This document shows, piece after piece, positions 45,586-56,379 of a DNA stretch of 64,000 nt. The position numbers and the translations under genes are program-made. The notes below the pieces were generated by a model that saw only the letters and a program-made list of their open reading frames with translations, searched no databases and was not told the origin of the DNA. Source of the DNA: Leptodontidium sp. MPI-SDFR-AT-0119 (lineage: Eukaryota > Ascomycota > Leotiomycetes > Helotiales > Leptodontidiaceae); assembly GCA_020726505.1 (NCBI GenBank), contig JAHLEZ010000017.1:1178001-1242000 (forward strand). Direction: 5' to 3'. How positions within the stretch are numbered: position 1 is the first letter of the stretch; every line of letters begins with the position of its first letter.

Positions 45586-46742
45586 CCTGGAACGTGGGGT
45601 CGGTGATTCCAACCAGGGTCGAGGAGAGTTGGTGTATTTGAAGGGGGCTGTTTGGTACCACACAGGACGAAGACAAAACCTGGAAGCGCTTTCAGCCTTC
45701 CAAGGCCACAGCAGCAAGAAAGATTGCGCGAGAAACTGTGAAAGGTGCGAGACTTTTGTCGAAGTCTTAGATGCTGACGCTAATGAGCTAGGCTTCGCCC
45801 GATGGATGGGAATGCGAAACTTGCGATGTGGTAACGTTCCGCGGTCTCAATTGGGAGCGGAAGGATTTGTATGCTGGGACATGAGAGCGGAACGAGATAG
45901 CAAACTAAGTCCGCTGTCCGAATGGAAATCGAGAAGGGGAAGTTGAAAGAGTAATGGTGAAGGTTGCTTGCTGCCTCGTGGCTGGGCGGGCACTGCAAAC
46001 CCACCACCAGGCCTGCCTCGCTTCTCAGCCGTCACAACTAGGCCAAGATAGGGCTGAGCAAGAGCTTTACCCCCTTACACATAACTTTATTATTAAAACG
46101 TCACAAGAGACGTGCGATATATCGAACTAATTATGCCCACTTGGATATTAATTTCCCTTTTCCAAAAAGTTGTTTGAGTCGCATTTGAAGATATGACGTA
46201 GACAAATGTAAAGACCTGTAAATGCGGCTCTCCAAGTCGGCCTCGCTGGCTCGAATTCTTCAAAATCCTTGATTTTACAAACACCGCGAACTCAAGGTAA
46301 ACATAAAATAGATAAAGTTAAAGCAAAGGTGGACATAGTCAATTGCGTCAATTTTTTTTAAGCGAAATAAAACCAATTAGAGGGGTCCTTGATCTGACAG
46401 CCGCAAGAAAATTCGTCACGTTATCGATATGGCTCAACCCCAAACAGCGATGCGGGGGTCGACATAAGGGGCTATTTGCAACTTCATACGAACCTGCGGA
46501 AGCAGAACAGGATAATCGACTGCCTAGCAGATCTAGGTTTCACTGCACTAATAATCGCAGCTTTAAAGCCGAGGCCGTATCCACTCCTAGTGTGGAGATG
46601 AGTCACGTGCTTGATAAACGCTTGCACTAAAACTAGCGTGTTGAATGCTTGGAAGATCCTCCCCCAATACCGCACGTTTCCGACTCCTATCACTTCTAAT
46701 ATTCTTCCTTCCCGCTCTTCTTTCCCACCTCATACTGATATA
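45586..46742. other. Intergenic, nothing recognised
   Basis: AT-rich toward the right; no coding, RNA or repeat signal that I can support. Confidence 0.4.
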
Positions 46743-47186
46743 ATGGCACCTCTCACGAGTGAAATACCCTCTCGCGATGCCCAAATCATAGATCACACGC
46801 GGAGCATGTTTCGTGCTATCCTTGCGGAGAATTGTATGGCTGAGACCGATGATGCGATACTAGAGTAAGATATGGTCATGTTCTTCAAACTCAGTGAGTA
46901 AATCTGTGGGCTGAATACGATCAAATTAACTATACTTAGCACGTTCACATCGAATCAAGCCGGGATAATTACACAAGTTGAAATTATACACGACAACTTG
47001 AAACAAATTTGTCGGTCAACATCTATGATCACCCCAAAATCAGGCAATACCAATGGGATTCAGATGGTGTGCGAAGTGGAAGGCCTGTTAGTCTTGGGTA
47101 AAATGGAGATGGATGTAAATGTGTATCGACGGGTCACAAGAAACTTGTCCAGACAGAAGTTTAATGGCCATTGTTTAAAACTCTAG
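46743..47186 (+). CDS. Small hypothetical protein, two-exon model
   Basis: ATG 46743 in the context gatataATGGCACC. Exon 46743-46864 and exon 46940-47186 are joined by a 75-nt intron with a GTAAGA donor and an ACTATACTTAG acceptor. The frame closes at 122 aa (MAPLTSEIPSRDAQIIDHTR ... NGHCLKL). I do not recognise the family; there is no signal peptide or membrane segment. The only support is the start context, the good splice borders and the closed frame, so this may be chance or the remains of a gene. Confidence 0.3.
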
Positions 47187-48147
47187 GTCTATATCATTTG
47201 CATTCTTGCAACTTAATAGTTCCTATAAGTTGATTGCCTACATTCACGGCAATAATATCCTGCCTTTCTTCTCCTGGACCGCCAATGGAAAATTCCCAGC
47301 AGATGTACCAATCATCCTGTCAGTTGGCGGGGTTGTTTGCAGTAAACAGGATTCGACTGATTAATTGAGACTACAGCTACTGAGGCTTTATAACCCATCT
47401 GAACGATAGGCAGCCGTAGGCTCCAATCTTAAAAGCTAGGTACAAATGACACTCATGACAGATGAATCAACTACGTGATTCATCATGTGACCCACCAACC
47501 AACACCCATTCCCACGAAGCAGCTGGAGCCAGGGCTCCTTACTTTTTACGACACTTGTAAATCACTTGTAAATCACTACAAAATCAAATAATTCTTTCAA
47601 AATCTTTTCAGATAGAGCTTTGCTTTATAAATTATATGTCTATTAAATTTTATTATCTTGAAATAAGACCTCATCTGAAAACAAGTACTTGAAGTGGGTG
47701 ACTCCCGGCCTCACCAAAATTAAGCGAGGCTCAAGAGCTGGCCGCACCGCACCGCAGCGGATAAATGGCCCAAAAAGCGAGCCCTCAATTATATTAAATT
47801 TGGCTTTTCATGTTCCCTCTCTTTCTGTTAGCAAAAGCTTTCGATTGGCGTAAGCCCTCGAATTCCAAATCCCGTCAGCGATCCTCCAACTGCTGGCCCG
47901 AAGACTCGCATCGTCGCCTGTGAAATTTCGTAGCGAGGTTCAGACAGCGAATCATGTCAGTGAACAATAGGCCACCATGCATGATGCGACACGGTACCCC
48001 ATGGAGCTGAAACCGAAATAGGTCTCTAGATAGTCTAGATGCTACCCTCCAATGATAACCCTGCGAACGGCTTAGCTTATATATGAGGGGAAGCGCACTT
48101 TCGGGGTTCCGGATTTTTCTGTTGGTGTTGTCTTCTATCGTACAACG
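47187..48147. other. Intergenic; promoter of next gene
   Basis: Contains a short CACTTGTAAAT direct repeat near 47560 and a GC-richer stretch before 48148. No gene supported. Confidence 0.4.
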
Positions 48148-49003
48148 ATGCTAACATACAGCGCGATAGCGTTTCTGCTGCTTGCGCGAACACTTTTGGT
48201 GTGCGCAGACAATGTGGAAACGCCAGACTTCATTACTTTCACGAACCCACCGCCGTATAATGGCTCCGTGAGATCCAACTTCAATGCAGGGAAATCAATG
48301 AACATAACCTGGGTGCCAGGAAGCAGCGGTCCCTCTGGTTTGGTCTCTATTAGACTTCTCGGCGGCGAGTCAAATGTAACGATCGCCCCGGATATTGCGA
48401 GTAAGGGAGTCCGAAGAAATTGTGGATGAATATGTCGTTGATCAAAACGCAGCTGGCATCCACCGCAACGTAGGGAGCTTCAACTGGACTATCCCAACCA
48501 TACTTCCCGTGTATCCCTTCTATGATCTCGAAATCGTTCTCACGACCAACGACTCGATATTTTCGCAAGCAAAATCGTTCTTCACCATCGATTTGAGTCG
48601 TCAAGCTGTCACTTCCTCCTCGACATCGATATCGTCGACATCCTCATCAACACAGTCAAGCAGCCAAGCATCCAGCACTTCTCTCCCCCCCGCTACAACT
48701 ACGAGTAGCACTCCCACCAACACCCAATCTCCATCAACAGGTAGCAGTCTCAGTACAGGCGCCAAAGCAGGTATCGGTGTCGGTGCTGCCGCAGGTGGTA
48801 TAGCTATCCTCGCGCTTCTTGGCATATTTATATTTCGGCGAGGCAAACGTGCCGCTACTCAAGCCGAGGAAGCGAGTAAGGTTGCTGCGGACAAACCGCT
48901 CACGGTGAAGGAGCGGGCAGAGCTGGACGATACGAGGAGGGCTGCGGAGTTGGGAGCTTATCCTCCTTCGCAGATGCATGAGATGGCTGGTGGGGATTAC
49001 TAG
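48148..49003 (+). CDS. Secreted, membrane-anchored Ser/Thr-rich surface protein
   Basis: Exons 48148-48400 and 48453-49003 (52-nt intron, GTAAGG...CGCAG) join to 267 aa. A signal peptide (about 1-20, YSAIAFLLLARTLLVCA) precedes an extracellular beta-rich domain (FTNPPPYNGSVRSNFNAGKSMNITWVPG ... GSFNWTIPTILPVYPFYDLEIVLT). This resembles the Kre9/Knh1-type domain of fungal wall proteins and has several N-glycosylation sequons. A Ser/Thr-rich stalk of about 60 residues follows, then a transmembrane helix (AGIGVGAAAGGIAILALLGIFIF), an RRGKR stop-transfer and a 50-residue cytosolic tail. The layout resembles wall-stress sensors of the Wsc/Mid2 type. A sensing role is inferred. Confidence 0.85.
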
Positions 49004-49236
49004 GTGGGGTGTTATAGAAATCGGGTAACCAAAGCACATGAGAGGAGAGTGATGTTTAATATCAATGATATTTTGCAAACTAGTGGGTTCGAAGCCTCCT
49101 TTTATTATCGAGGTTCGAAAGCTTCAATTTAACTATTGAGATATACAAATTCCTTTTCTTCATCTTTTTTTCTCAAAATGCCACGACAAGAAAGAACTAT
49201 TTATGTAAGCACTGTAAATAAAAGAATTAGGTTAGA

Positions 49237-49873
49237 ATGCTAACGCACACAAACAGTTGGGCTCCCTTCCCATATCCAGGTATCGTGATACGTGTATCTG
49301 CTGGTTGGCCGCCCCCACCTATCTATAAAAACGAACGTCAAGTCCAAGACAAGAAGTTCACTCCAGATGAAAAAGAGAACAATTTGTTCAAATTGCTTTT
49401 CAACAACGATATTGTACAGGAGAAGCTCTATTCATATTGTGGGGACATGCGAGACTTGGACATAGAAATGTGTCGACGTATGTTGCCGAACATCAGTATA
49501 CTGGAAGTCATATCACAAAGTGGCCACGCCTCTCTAATTAGCAATCAAGTAAGGTTTAGAGATCTTGTCGTCTCTTTAGCTGGTTCATCGGATGGCAGTG
49601 GTATTGGAGCGATTGCGTCAGTTATCCCCCGTAATGATAACATTAGACTTTGAGCAAAATTGACATTTGAATAGCTTAGGGCCGAAAGAGATCGTAAGGT
49701 TTATGTATCCGGTAGACAAGTACCGGGACAAATACATAACCCCACATGTGAAGAGTCTCTTAACTCTGTATGAGAAGATAGAAGCAAGGTGGAATGCTAC
49801 ATGGGATGAGACTCTTGGGAAGAGGAAAGCGGAAGAAAAGTCTGCGTCCAAAGAAACGTCAAGTCAAATTTGA
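49237..49873 (+). CDS. Hypothetical protein, uncertain model
   Basis: ATG 49237 opens a frame (MLTHTNSWAPFPYPGIVIRV). A 49-nt intron at 49631-49679 (GTAATG...CTTAG) joins it to a second exon (PKEIVRFMYPVDKYRDKYITPHVKSL) ending at 49873; the frame closes at 195 aa. Near the end another frame continues KFDFEGLLCIPGTENLDVDVSDFEIVLP to about 50030 and looks protein-like, so either a frameshift or a further intron is likely. No family is recognised. Most of the protein is charged and helical. Confidence 0.4.
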
Positions 49874-50123
49874 TTTCGAAGGGCTTCTCTGTATTCCGGG
49901 GACTGAGAATCTAGATGTCGATGTTTCGGACTTTGAAATTGTTCTTCCGGCATCCATGCTTTTCAACATTTTGTACTTATATTTTCTAACAACGGATTGT
50001 GCAGTTCTATCTCTAGTAATATCTTTTGCAAACGCTCTATGCTATAATAAATAGCGGTCTACCCCTTCTAAAAGCTGTAATGAGTTCATATTGAGACATA
50101 TCACCATGGCAGTTCACGGTTCC

Positions 50124-50963
50124 CTACGCAACCCGATAACTCACCCGACTAACCCCCTTACTCCTCGAAATCTTTCTAACCTCCACCTTACCCACCTGAT
50201 CACAAGTCGCCACATGCGTCCCACCACAAGGATAGGCTCCCAACCCCTCCATCTCCACAACCCTCCCCTCAGTCTCTCCCTCGGGCAACTCAAACTCATC
50301 ACCAACACCCAAACAGCCCTTCCTCAGCCTCTCCATAGACCACCAATGAATGCTCACTTTCCTCGCACTAGCCACAAACTCATCAGTCTTCGCTTGAATA
50401 GCAGCAAGATGTTTCGACTCGATCAATCCCACAAACTCAACAGCCGCCGAATCAGGATAATGCGAAGCTTTGGACTCGACGAGCGTTGATGGTAATGTGC
50501 CGTTCTGCATCAGTGCGTTGATGGCGAGTCCGAGGATATGGCCTGCTGTGTGAAGCCGTGAGTAAAGATCGCGTTTCTGGCCGTCGATGGATTGCTGGAT
50601 CTCGTCGCCGACTTTGAGATTTGCTTGGTTGGTGGGGTTGAAGCGTCCGAAATGAAGAATTGCGCCCCCAGATGCGGGATGACGAACGGCGCTCACTTCG
50701 AATGTTGAGTTCGATGGGGTTTCTGATTCGGATGAAGATGAGGACGTGGTAATGGTGCCGGTGTCTGATGGCTGTCCGCCGCCTTGGACGTAGAATATCG
50801 TCTCATTTGTGATTAGAGCGTAGTCATCTTCAGATACATTCTTCAGCAGTGATTGATCGGAGGCTGGAAGCGCTGAAACGGGTGAGATAGAGAGAACTCT
50901 GCTGAGGTGTTGACGGAGGTCTTGGTTGTGTTGGTAGATGAGTTTTGTCCGTGCGGTAGCCAT
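50124..50963 (-). CDS. AlaX-like alanyl-tRNA editing protein
   Basis: A 279-aa single exon starting at ATG 50961-50963 (MATARTKLIYQHNQDLRQHL). It hydrolyses mischarged Ser- or Gly-tRNA(Ala) and relates to the editing half of alanyl-tRNA synthetase. Seen: NETIFYVQGGGQPSDTGTI, the first zinc motif HTAGH (HxxxH), and the second motif CGGTHVATCDQVG (CxxxH), in the order and spacing of free-standing AlaX/AARSD1 editing domains, followed by the basic C-terminus. The frame is open upstream to an in-frame ATG at 51183-51185, which would add 74 residues without family similarity. I therefore chose the inner ATG; the longer form might encode a targeting peptide. The promoter is shared with the divergent Zn2Cys6 gene. 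Confidence 0.88.
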   Translation of the reverse strand: MATARTKLIYQHNQDLRQHLSRVLSISPVSALPASDQSLLKNVSEDDYALITNETIFYVQGGGQPSDTGTITTSSSSSESETPSNSTFEVSAVRHPASGGAILHFGRFNPTNQANLKVGDEIQQSIDGQKRDLYSRLHTAGHILGLAINALMQNGTLPSTLVESKASHYPDSAAVEFVGLIESKHLAAIQAKTDEFVASARKVSIHWWSMERLRKGCLGVGDEFELPEGETEGRVVEMEGLGAYPCGGTHVATCDQVGKVEVRKISRSKGVSRVSYRVA

Positions 50964-51889
50964 TTCGAAGAGAGGCTGGAAGCTTTTTCTGTCAAGTGAA
51001 TCTAATTTTGCCCAGCCTTTGAAGGGGTCAAGCACAAGGAGAATAGAATGATTGAAGAACTTCTCGTTGTTGAATATTGTTGATGTTGAAGATGAGCGTA
51101 GGAAGTGGTGATGATGTACTTCTTGATAATATGGGCGGTGAGGTAGTGCGCCTTTCGAGTGACAAGCGAGGGCAGAATCCCCCATCCCTGAAAACAACAG
51201 TCATACTCGAAGAACTTTCGAGAAGGTTGTAGAACATTTTAAATCATTTTCCATGAAGAAAATCAAACCCAGTTAGTAATTTTAGCAATTTTTTTGGTTA
51301 CAGATTCTCAAAGCTCTAATTGAATCTATCCTTCAACTTTTGTCGGTATTTTGAACATTTGCATATCCATTAGCGAGATTGAAGTTTATTGACCACAAAG
51401 TCAATAGAGGCAAGCTGTTTCGTGGCATTGACACGAATCGAAATTTATGAATCTATATTTGGAGTAAGTATATAGCGAGTTTCGGCAGCAATACACATCA
51501 TTCTTGGAGAGGCCATTTCCATTTCATTGAAGTAAAAGGCTCAGCGGTTGCCGAGAGAAGGACAAACTCCACCGACTGCCTGGGCACCCAACGAGTTATG
51601 AAACAAGCACCAAAAAGAACATGTTTTCTCAGAACGTACCACATTATACTATGGAACAGAGTGAACCATATTTCCTCTATGACTTGCCATACTATCACCA
51701 CTGGTTATTCTCACTTTCTAATCACGTGAAGCCTTAGTCATTGGCAGGATGTCTGCGGCTTGGGGAATTTCCGCTAGCCGCAACCCCGCAATGTTTGGAT
51801 TTCGGGTGCGGAATTTCCCTTCTCGCTCCCTCTGAGGTCGCCTCAATCCGTATACCAGCACAGGACAGGACAACGCTGTGTATGTGACT
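50964..51889. other. Divergent promoter region
   Basis: Lies between the AlaX-like gene and the Zn2Cys6 factor. No other gene supported. Confidence 0.45.
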
Positions 51890-54800
51890 ATGAACATTCT
51901 CGAAAGCCAGGTCGCCGATATCAACTACCTCGTGGACTCGCCAATCACACCCATATCGCCCATCGCAATTCCGCGCAGCATGAACGGCCACCGCCAGTCG
52001 TCGAGTGCGGAAAGCCCTGCGGAAACAGGCAATAATGGGGGCGGAAACAAGAGGAAACTCGACGAGGCTAGCAGCGGCGCGAATGGAAATACACATACCA
52101 GGGCGAAGAGGAATAGATACATCTCCATTGCATGGTACGTTCAGCTGTTTGGGTTGTGGTGGGAGGGAGACTCGAAGTTGTGCCGGATCGCATCCATCAA
52201 AGAAACCCGACAATGGGAATGGAATTAACAATAACAATGTTTAACTCTACTAACTGGCACTTCCAGCAACGAATGCAAGCGACGCAAGATCAAATGCAAT
52301 GGAAATACACCCTGCCAACGATGTGGAAACCTCAATCTCGATTGCCAGTATGCGCCGAACTGTTGCACGAATGGCTTCAAGGAGTCCGAGGAGTTCCGCC
52401 AGATGAATGCGCATCTTGCACAGCTCCAGGAACAAGTGGATAGTCTATACGCAAACCTCAGTGCACTGCGGGCTGCTGGAGATGCTGTCTCTTTTGTGCC
52501 ACCGTCTGAGAGCTCAATGTCGGTCCCTCCGCCTATATCTCCAGGTAACAGATTCCGACCTACCCCGAAGCATCCGTCTTTTCGAGGCCCAACCAGTTCA
52601 GCGTTCAGTTTGGATGTGGCCAAAAATACACTGCATAATATGGGATATCAGGGGCTTGGGGACGAAGGGGTCATAACTTCAGATGCTACTCCAATTGGCT
52701 CCCCTCCGCGAAGACAGAGCCAGGTCCCCGCCATCCTCAATGGAAATCCTTCCAAAGACCCAATATGGGCGTTGAGTAAAGAAGAGATGATCCGGTTGTG
52801 CAGGGTGTATGAGGAGGAGATGGGCTTGATGTATCCTGTCGTGAACATTGAGCAGATTATTATCCATGGGACGCATCTGTATGATTTCATTGAAGCGGCT
52901 GTACGGAATGGCCTTGTCAATCCTTCACTTCCTGGTCAGGGGATCCATGACGACCAATCTTTGGTATTGAAGATGGTCCTCGCTTGTGCTACGGTTGTGG
53001 AGGGAAATGGACAAAGCGAGATTGGATACAGACTATTCGAAAGCGTGAGGGAGGCTGCGGATCGAGTCTTGCACAGTGAGACTATAGAGGTTAAGAGCCT
53101 ACCGTTTGTGGTACTTGTGGTAAGTTAGAATTCCATCATGTGGTTATTTCGTCGCTTGGGTGGGTGGTTCGCCTCAAGCCTTGGTGTTTTGGCTTGAGGC
53201 GCATTCCTGTTTCAGCCATCTTCTATGCTGCCTTCTTGCAGAAAACGTTCGGTCAGCAAAATGGCTGGAAAGAGCAGGTTATCATCCCGAATGATATGAA
53301 TAAGTTGCAGTCGGGGGCAAAAAGAGACTGTTCAAATGGGTCTCAGCAAGGATCGAACTTGCGTCTCGCGCGAGGAAAATTTGAGCGAGTTGTGCGACCA
53401 CTACACCATGAGGCCGTTGCTTAAACCAACATAGATATCTTACCGCACTATTTATTTACCTCTGCATCCCAGATGTGGGGCATGGCTAGCTGGGACAAGT
53501 CTGATTGGGTTTGGAAGTCCGAATCTTTCAGCTGAGCTCAAGGGAGAGAGAGCTGCCTTGCAAGTTGGTGTTGGGGCTTCTGCAAGCACGTTGCTGGTCT
53601 TATCCACGAGCCTGAACATTTGTTTTCTGCGATGGGTTAAATAGAAGGAAGCTGACAATCATACAGTCGATATATCATTTCCATTGTGATGAAGAGGCAC
53701 TTGCGTGGAGAATCATTGGCCAAGTGTAAGTGATCAGAGTTGCTCACGAAATTACATCGTGGCTCAAACCTTGATGTCACGTACTGACCTGGCAATTTTC
53801 TAGTGCTCGAATGTGTATCGAACTTGGGCTACATAGGAGAGACTCGTTCTTCAAAGTCATTACTGACGATGAAGAGAGATCGAATGCTATCAAACTGTTC
53901 TGGTCAATCTACGTGCTTGACAGGAGATGGAGTTTTGGAACTGGCATGCCGTTTGCATTACAGGATGCAGACATTGATCCAAGTCTGCCCGAGCCTGTGA
54001 GTTGACCCCTCGCCCGACAATTCTTCAAGCTGACAATCGCACAGGAGCTCAGCATCCCCTACCTCAACGTAATGATCTCCTACTCCCGTATTGGGTCCAA
54101 AGTCTGGCGCTCTGTTTGCAGTTTCTCACCCGCCCCCGCGCCCACACTGAACCTAGAGGACATTGGATACCTCGACTACCAGATCCTACAATGGCAAAAG
54201 ACTATTCCATCTGAACTCCAACTACCCACGGCCTCCTCAACTCAGGCCTCATCCCGCGCCATCCACCGTCTTCAAATCCTCCTATACCTTCGCGCCAACC
54301 AGATGCGCATCCTCATCTACAGGCCTGTCCTCCACTCCGCCTCCTCTATCCAAGAACATCCCAACTATGCCGACACTGTCGTAGAATTAGCTAAAGACAC
54401 CATCCGCGCCCTCACACATCTCAATCAAACCTCAGACATCTACCGCGTCCAACAAGTCTGCTTTAACTACTTCCTCATCTCCGCCCTCGCAGTAATCTTC
54501 CTCGCAAGCTGCCATGCACCGGTCCAATTCAGCGCTCTCTGCAGAGACGAATTCTACATGGCGCTTGACCTCGTCAAAGGCTTCAGCACCAAATCCTTCG
54601 TCAGTAAACGTCTCTGGAAAACCATCAAGGGCCTCAAAGAAGTTGGTCCAAAGTTAGGTCTTAACCCCGATATCCGAAACGGGCTTCACCACAATGGTAT
54701 GCGTGAGGACGATGCACACTCCTCTGCCGCTTTAGCGATGGCTGGTCTCGCTGGTCATGAGATCAGTGGTATGGGCGTTGGTGTTGGTGGCTATGGAGGC

Positions 54801-55043
54801 GATATGGTCGGTACGGGTAATAGCCCCATGAATGGCTTTCAGATGAGTACTGAGATGACGAATCTGTTTGAGGCTGCGTTAGGAAGCGTGGGTATGAACG
54901 GTGCTAGTGGTGGGAACTCTGGGACTGCGTCTGCCGGCGCCGCAGGGAATTATGTTCCTCTTGAGGATAGCTTAAGTGGGATTGGGAGTAACGTCTTTGG
55001 TGGTGATGAGGAGCTGTATCGCCAGCTGAGGGATTTGTTTTAG
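51890..55043 (+). CDS. Zn2Cys6 transcription factor with Fungal_trans domain
   Basis: Five exons (51890-52134, 52267-53119, 53667-53725, 53804-53996, 54045-55043) join exactly to 782 aa. The first in-frame ATG is 51890. The zinc cluster (about residues 82-109) reads CNECKRRKIKC then CQRCGNLNLDC, an exact C-X2-C-X6-C-X5-C-X2-C-X6-C pattern split by intron 1. A coiled coil (RQMNAHLAQLQEQVDSLYANLSALR) for dimerisation follows. The middle homology region has HFHCDEEALAWRIIGQVARMCIELGLHRRDS and FWSIYVLDRRWSFGTGMPFALQD, the Fungal_trans signature. The C-terminus is Gly/Asn/Ser-rich and probably activating. Intron 2 is unusually long (547 nt) and carries a hairpin and a tRNA-like gene on the other strand. 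Its target genes are unknown. Confidence 0.93.
53170..53201. repeat. Perfect 11-bp hairpin in intron 2
   Basis: CGCCTCAAGCC at 53170-53180 and its exact reverse complement at 53191-53201 enclose a 10-base loop, 50 bases inside the long intron of the Zn2Cys6 gene. It should form a stable RNA stem. Confidence 0.7.
53319..53323 (-). terminator. Pol III T5 terminator
   Basis: A run of five T on the reverse strand begins 15 bases after the end of the tRNA-like sequence, the usual Pol III stop signal. Confidence 0.5.
53339..53415 (-). tRNA. tRNA-like gene or tRNA pseudogene, antisense in intron
   Basis: A 77-base tRNA-like sequence. Acceptor arms GGCCTCA and TGAGACC pair at 6 of 7 positions. The D arm pairs GTGT with GCAC and contains the A box TGGTGTAGTGG. 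The T arm pairs GCAAG with CTTGC around TTCGATC (B box). The anticodon arm is abnormal: CTCGC and GCGAG can pair, but they enclose 15 bases and leave only two bases before the T arm. An intron, a processing variant or decay would explain this, and no anticodon can be assigned safely. With both Pol III boxes and a T5 stop it may still be transcribed, against the direction of the host gene. Confidence 0.5.
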
Positions 55044-55813
55044 ATACCAGATGGGAGAAGTACCTTCGGGATATGCAGCATCTTGAAAATATATCGTTCG
55101 AGTTATTCGCCTATGCACTGTTTTGATACATCCGCACCATGGAGATGCGAATGGCCTTCCTCGGACTAAAGAACAATTCCCCTCTGAGATGTAGCAGGTA
55201 AGCTCCACTGCGGATTTGGGAAGACGTGCAGGGACCTGCTGGCTTCGTTCAATAGATCCCCCACCATTTGAGGTTATACCAAACCGGGATTCAAGCTTCA
55301 AACCTCAACAGAGGGCAGGAAGCTTTCAGGTTTGATTATTATTAAATGTATTATGTTTTTTGTGTAAAATTATGGATATTAAAATATGTCCCCGGTATTA
55401 TTGGTCCAGTAATCTTTCAAATTCAAAAATAAAACGAATCCAACAAACAAATGATCTACAAAGAAAGTCAGGCGCTGAGCTCCTTCGAGGTACCTTGTGC
55501 AACTCCACTCCACCCACGTGATTTGTGGAACGCGCTCTCTGCTCAGTCCCCGCGACCAGACAAGAGGCCAACAATTGAAATGCTCTGCATCTCAACGGCC
55601 ACCCACTTAGCAAACTGAGGCCTTTCACCAAACCCTTTCGGCCAGGCTCTCCGCAAGGAGGAATGTCCTGACATGCACACAAAAGGACACTGCAGGACTC
55701 ATGCACTGCACCGCTAGGCTGCACAACATATCCTAAACAACGCAGATGCCTCCTCATCCGAGTGTGCCTTGTGTACCACCCTCTTTTCCGTTGATACGCA
55801 CCGTACATTCAAC
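55044..55813. other. Intergenic, nothing coding
   Basis: 3' flank of the Zn2Cys6 gene up to the MITE. The last eight bases, 55806-55813 (CATTCAAC), are the left target duplication. Confidence 0.45.
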
Positions 55814-56218
55814 CAGTGTGAGAAAAAAAATTCAAACTATTCGAATAGTATTGAATAGAATAGAATAGAATAGAATTTGAATAGTACTTTTTTTGACTTG
55901 AATAGAATATAATAGTATTAGGTAGTATTCTGAATACTAATTAACTATTCAAGAGGTTCTTCGGAACTTACCCGAGCGTTCCTCGGAAGAGGCTAAGAGA
56001 GGCCGAGAGAGGCGGGTGAGACCGACGCCTAGCCTAATCAGGAAGTACTAGTCCTATAATAGACTAGTTAAGTCACGGGATCTTAGTAAGCAGACTATTC
56101 GAATAGTCTGAATTTGAATAGAATAGAATAGAATAGAATTTGAATAGTACTTGAAATCAGTTGAATAGAATAGAATAACACTCACTATTCTATTCTATTC
56201 TATTCATTTCTCACACTG
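55814..56218. mobile_element. hAT-type MITE, 405 bp, with 8-bp target duplications
   Basis: Terminal inverted repeats CAGTGTGAGAAA (55814-55825) and TTTCTCACACTG (56207-56218) are exact. The flanks CATTCAAC (55806-55813) and CATTCAAC (56219-56226) are identical 8-bp duplications, as hAT insertion produces. The inside is rich in GAATA pentamers and has perfect palindromes at 55836-55849 and 56092-56109. There is no coding capacity. Perfect duplications mean a fairly recent insertion. It lies 162 bases before the amidase start and so may alter its promoter. Confidence 0.88.
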
Positions 56219-56379
56219 CATTCAACCTTATGATCAAATCACTTTTAAGGCGTCTCTGGCTCGCAGTTTACGATGTGCGTCTCTCGGCTGAAAACCTCAT
56301 TCTGAAGTACCGCTCGACGGTAAATTCCTATCAATTGTTACCAATATCCACGACATCCAGACCAAAACCGCAAGCCAAG

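Noticed and set aside
49080..49130. GTTCGAAGCC resembling a tRNA B box
   Set aside because: There is no pairing acceptor, D or anticodon arm around it.
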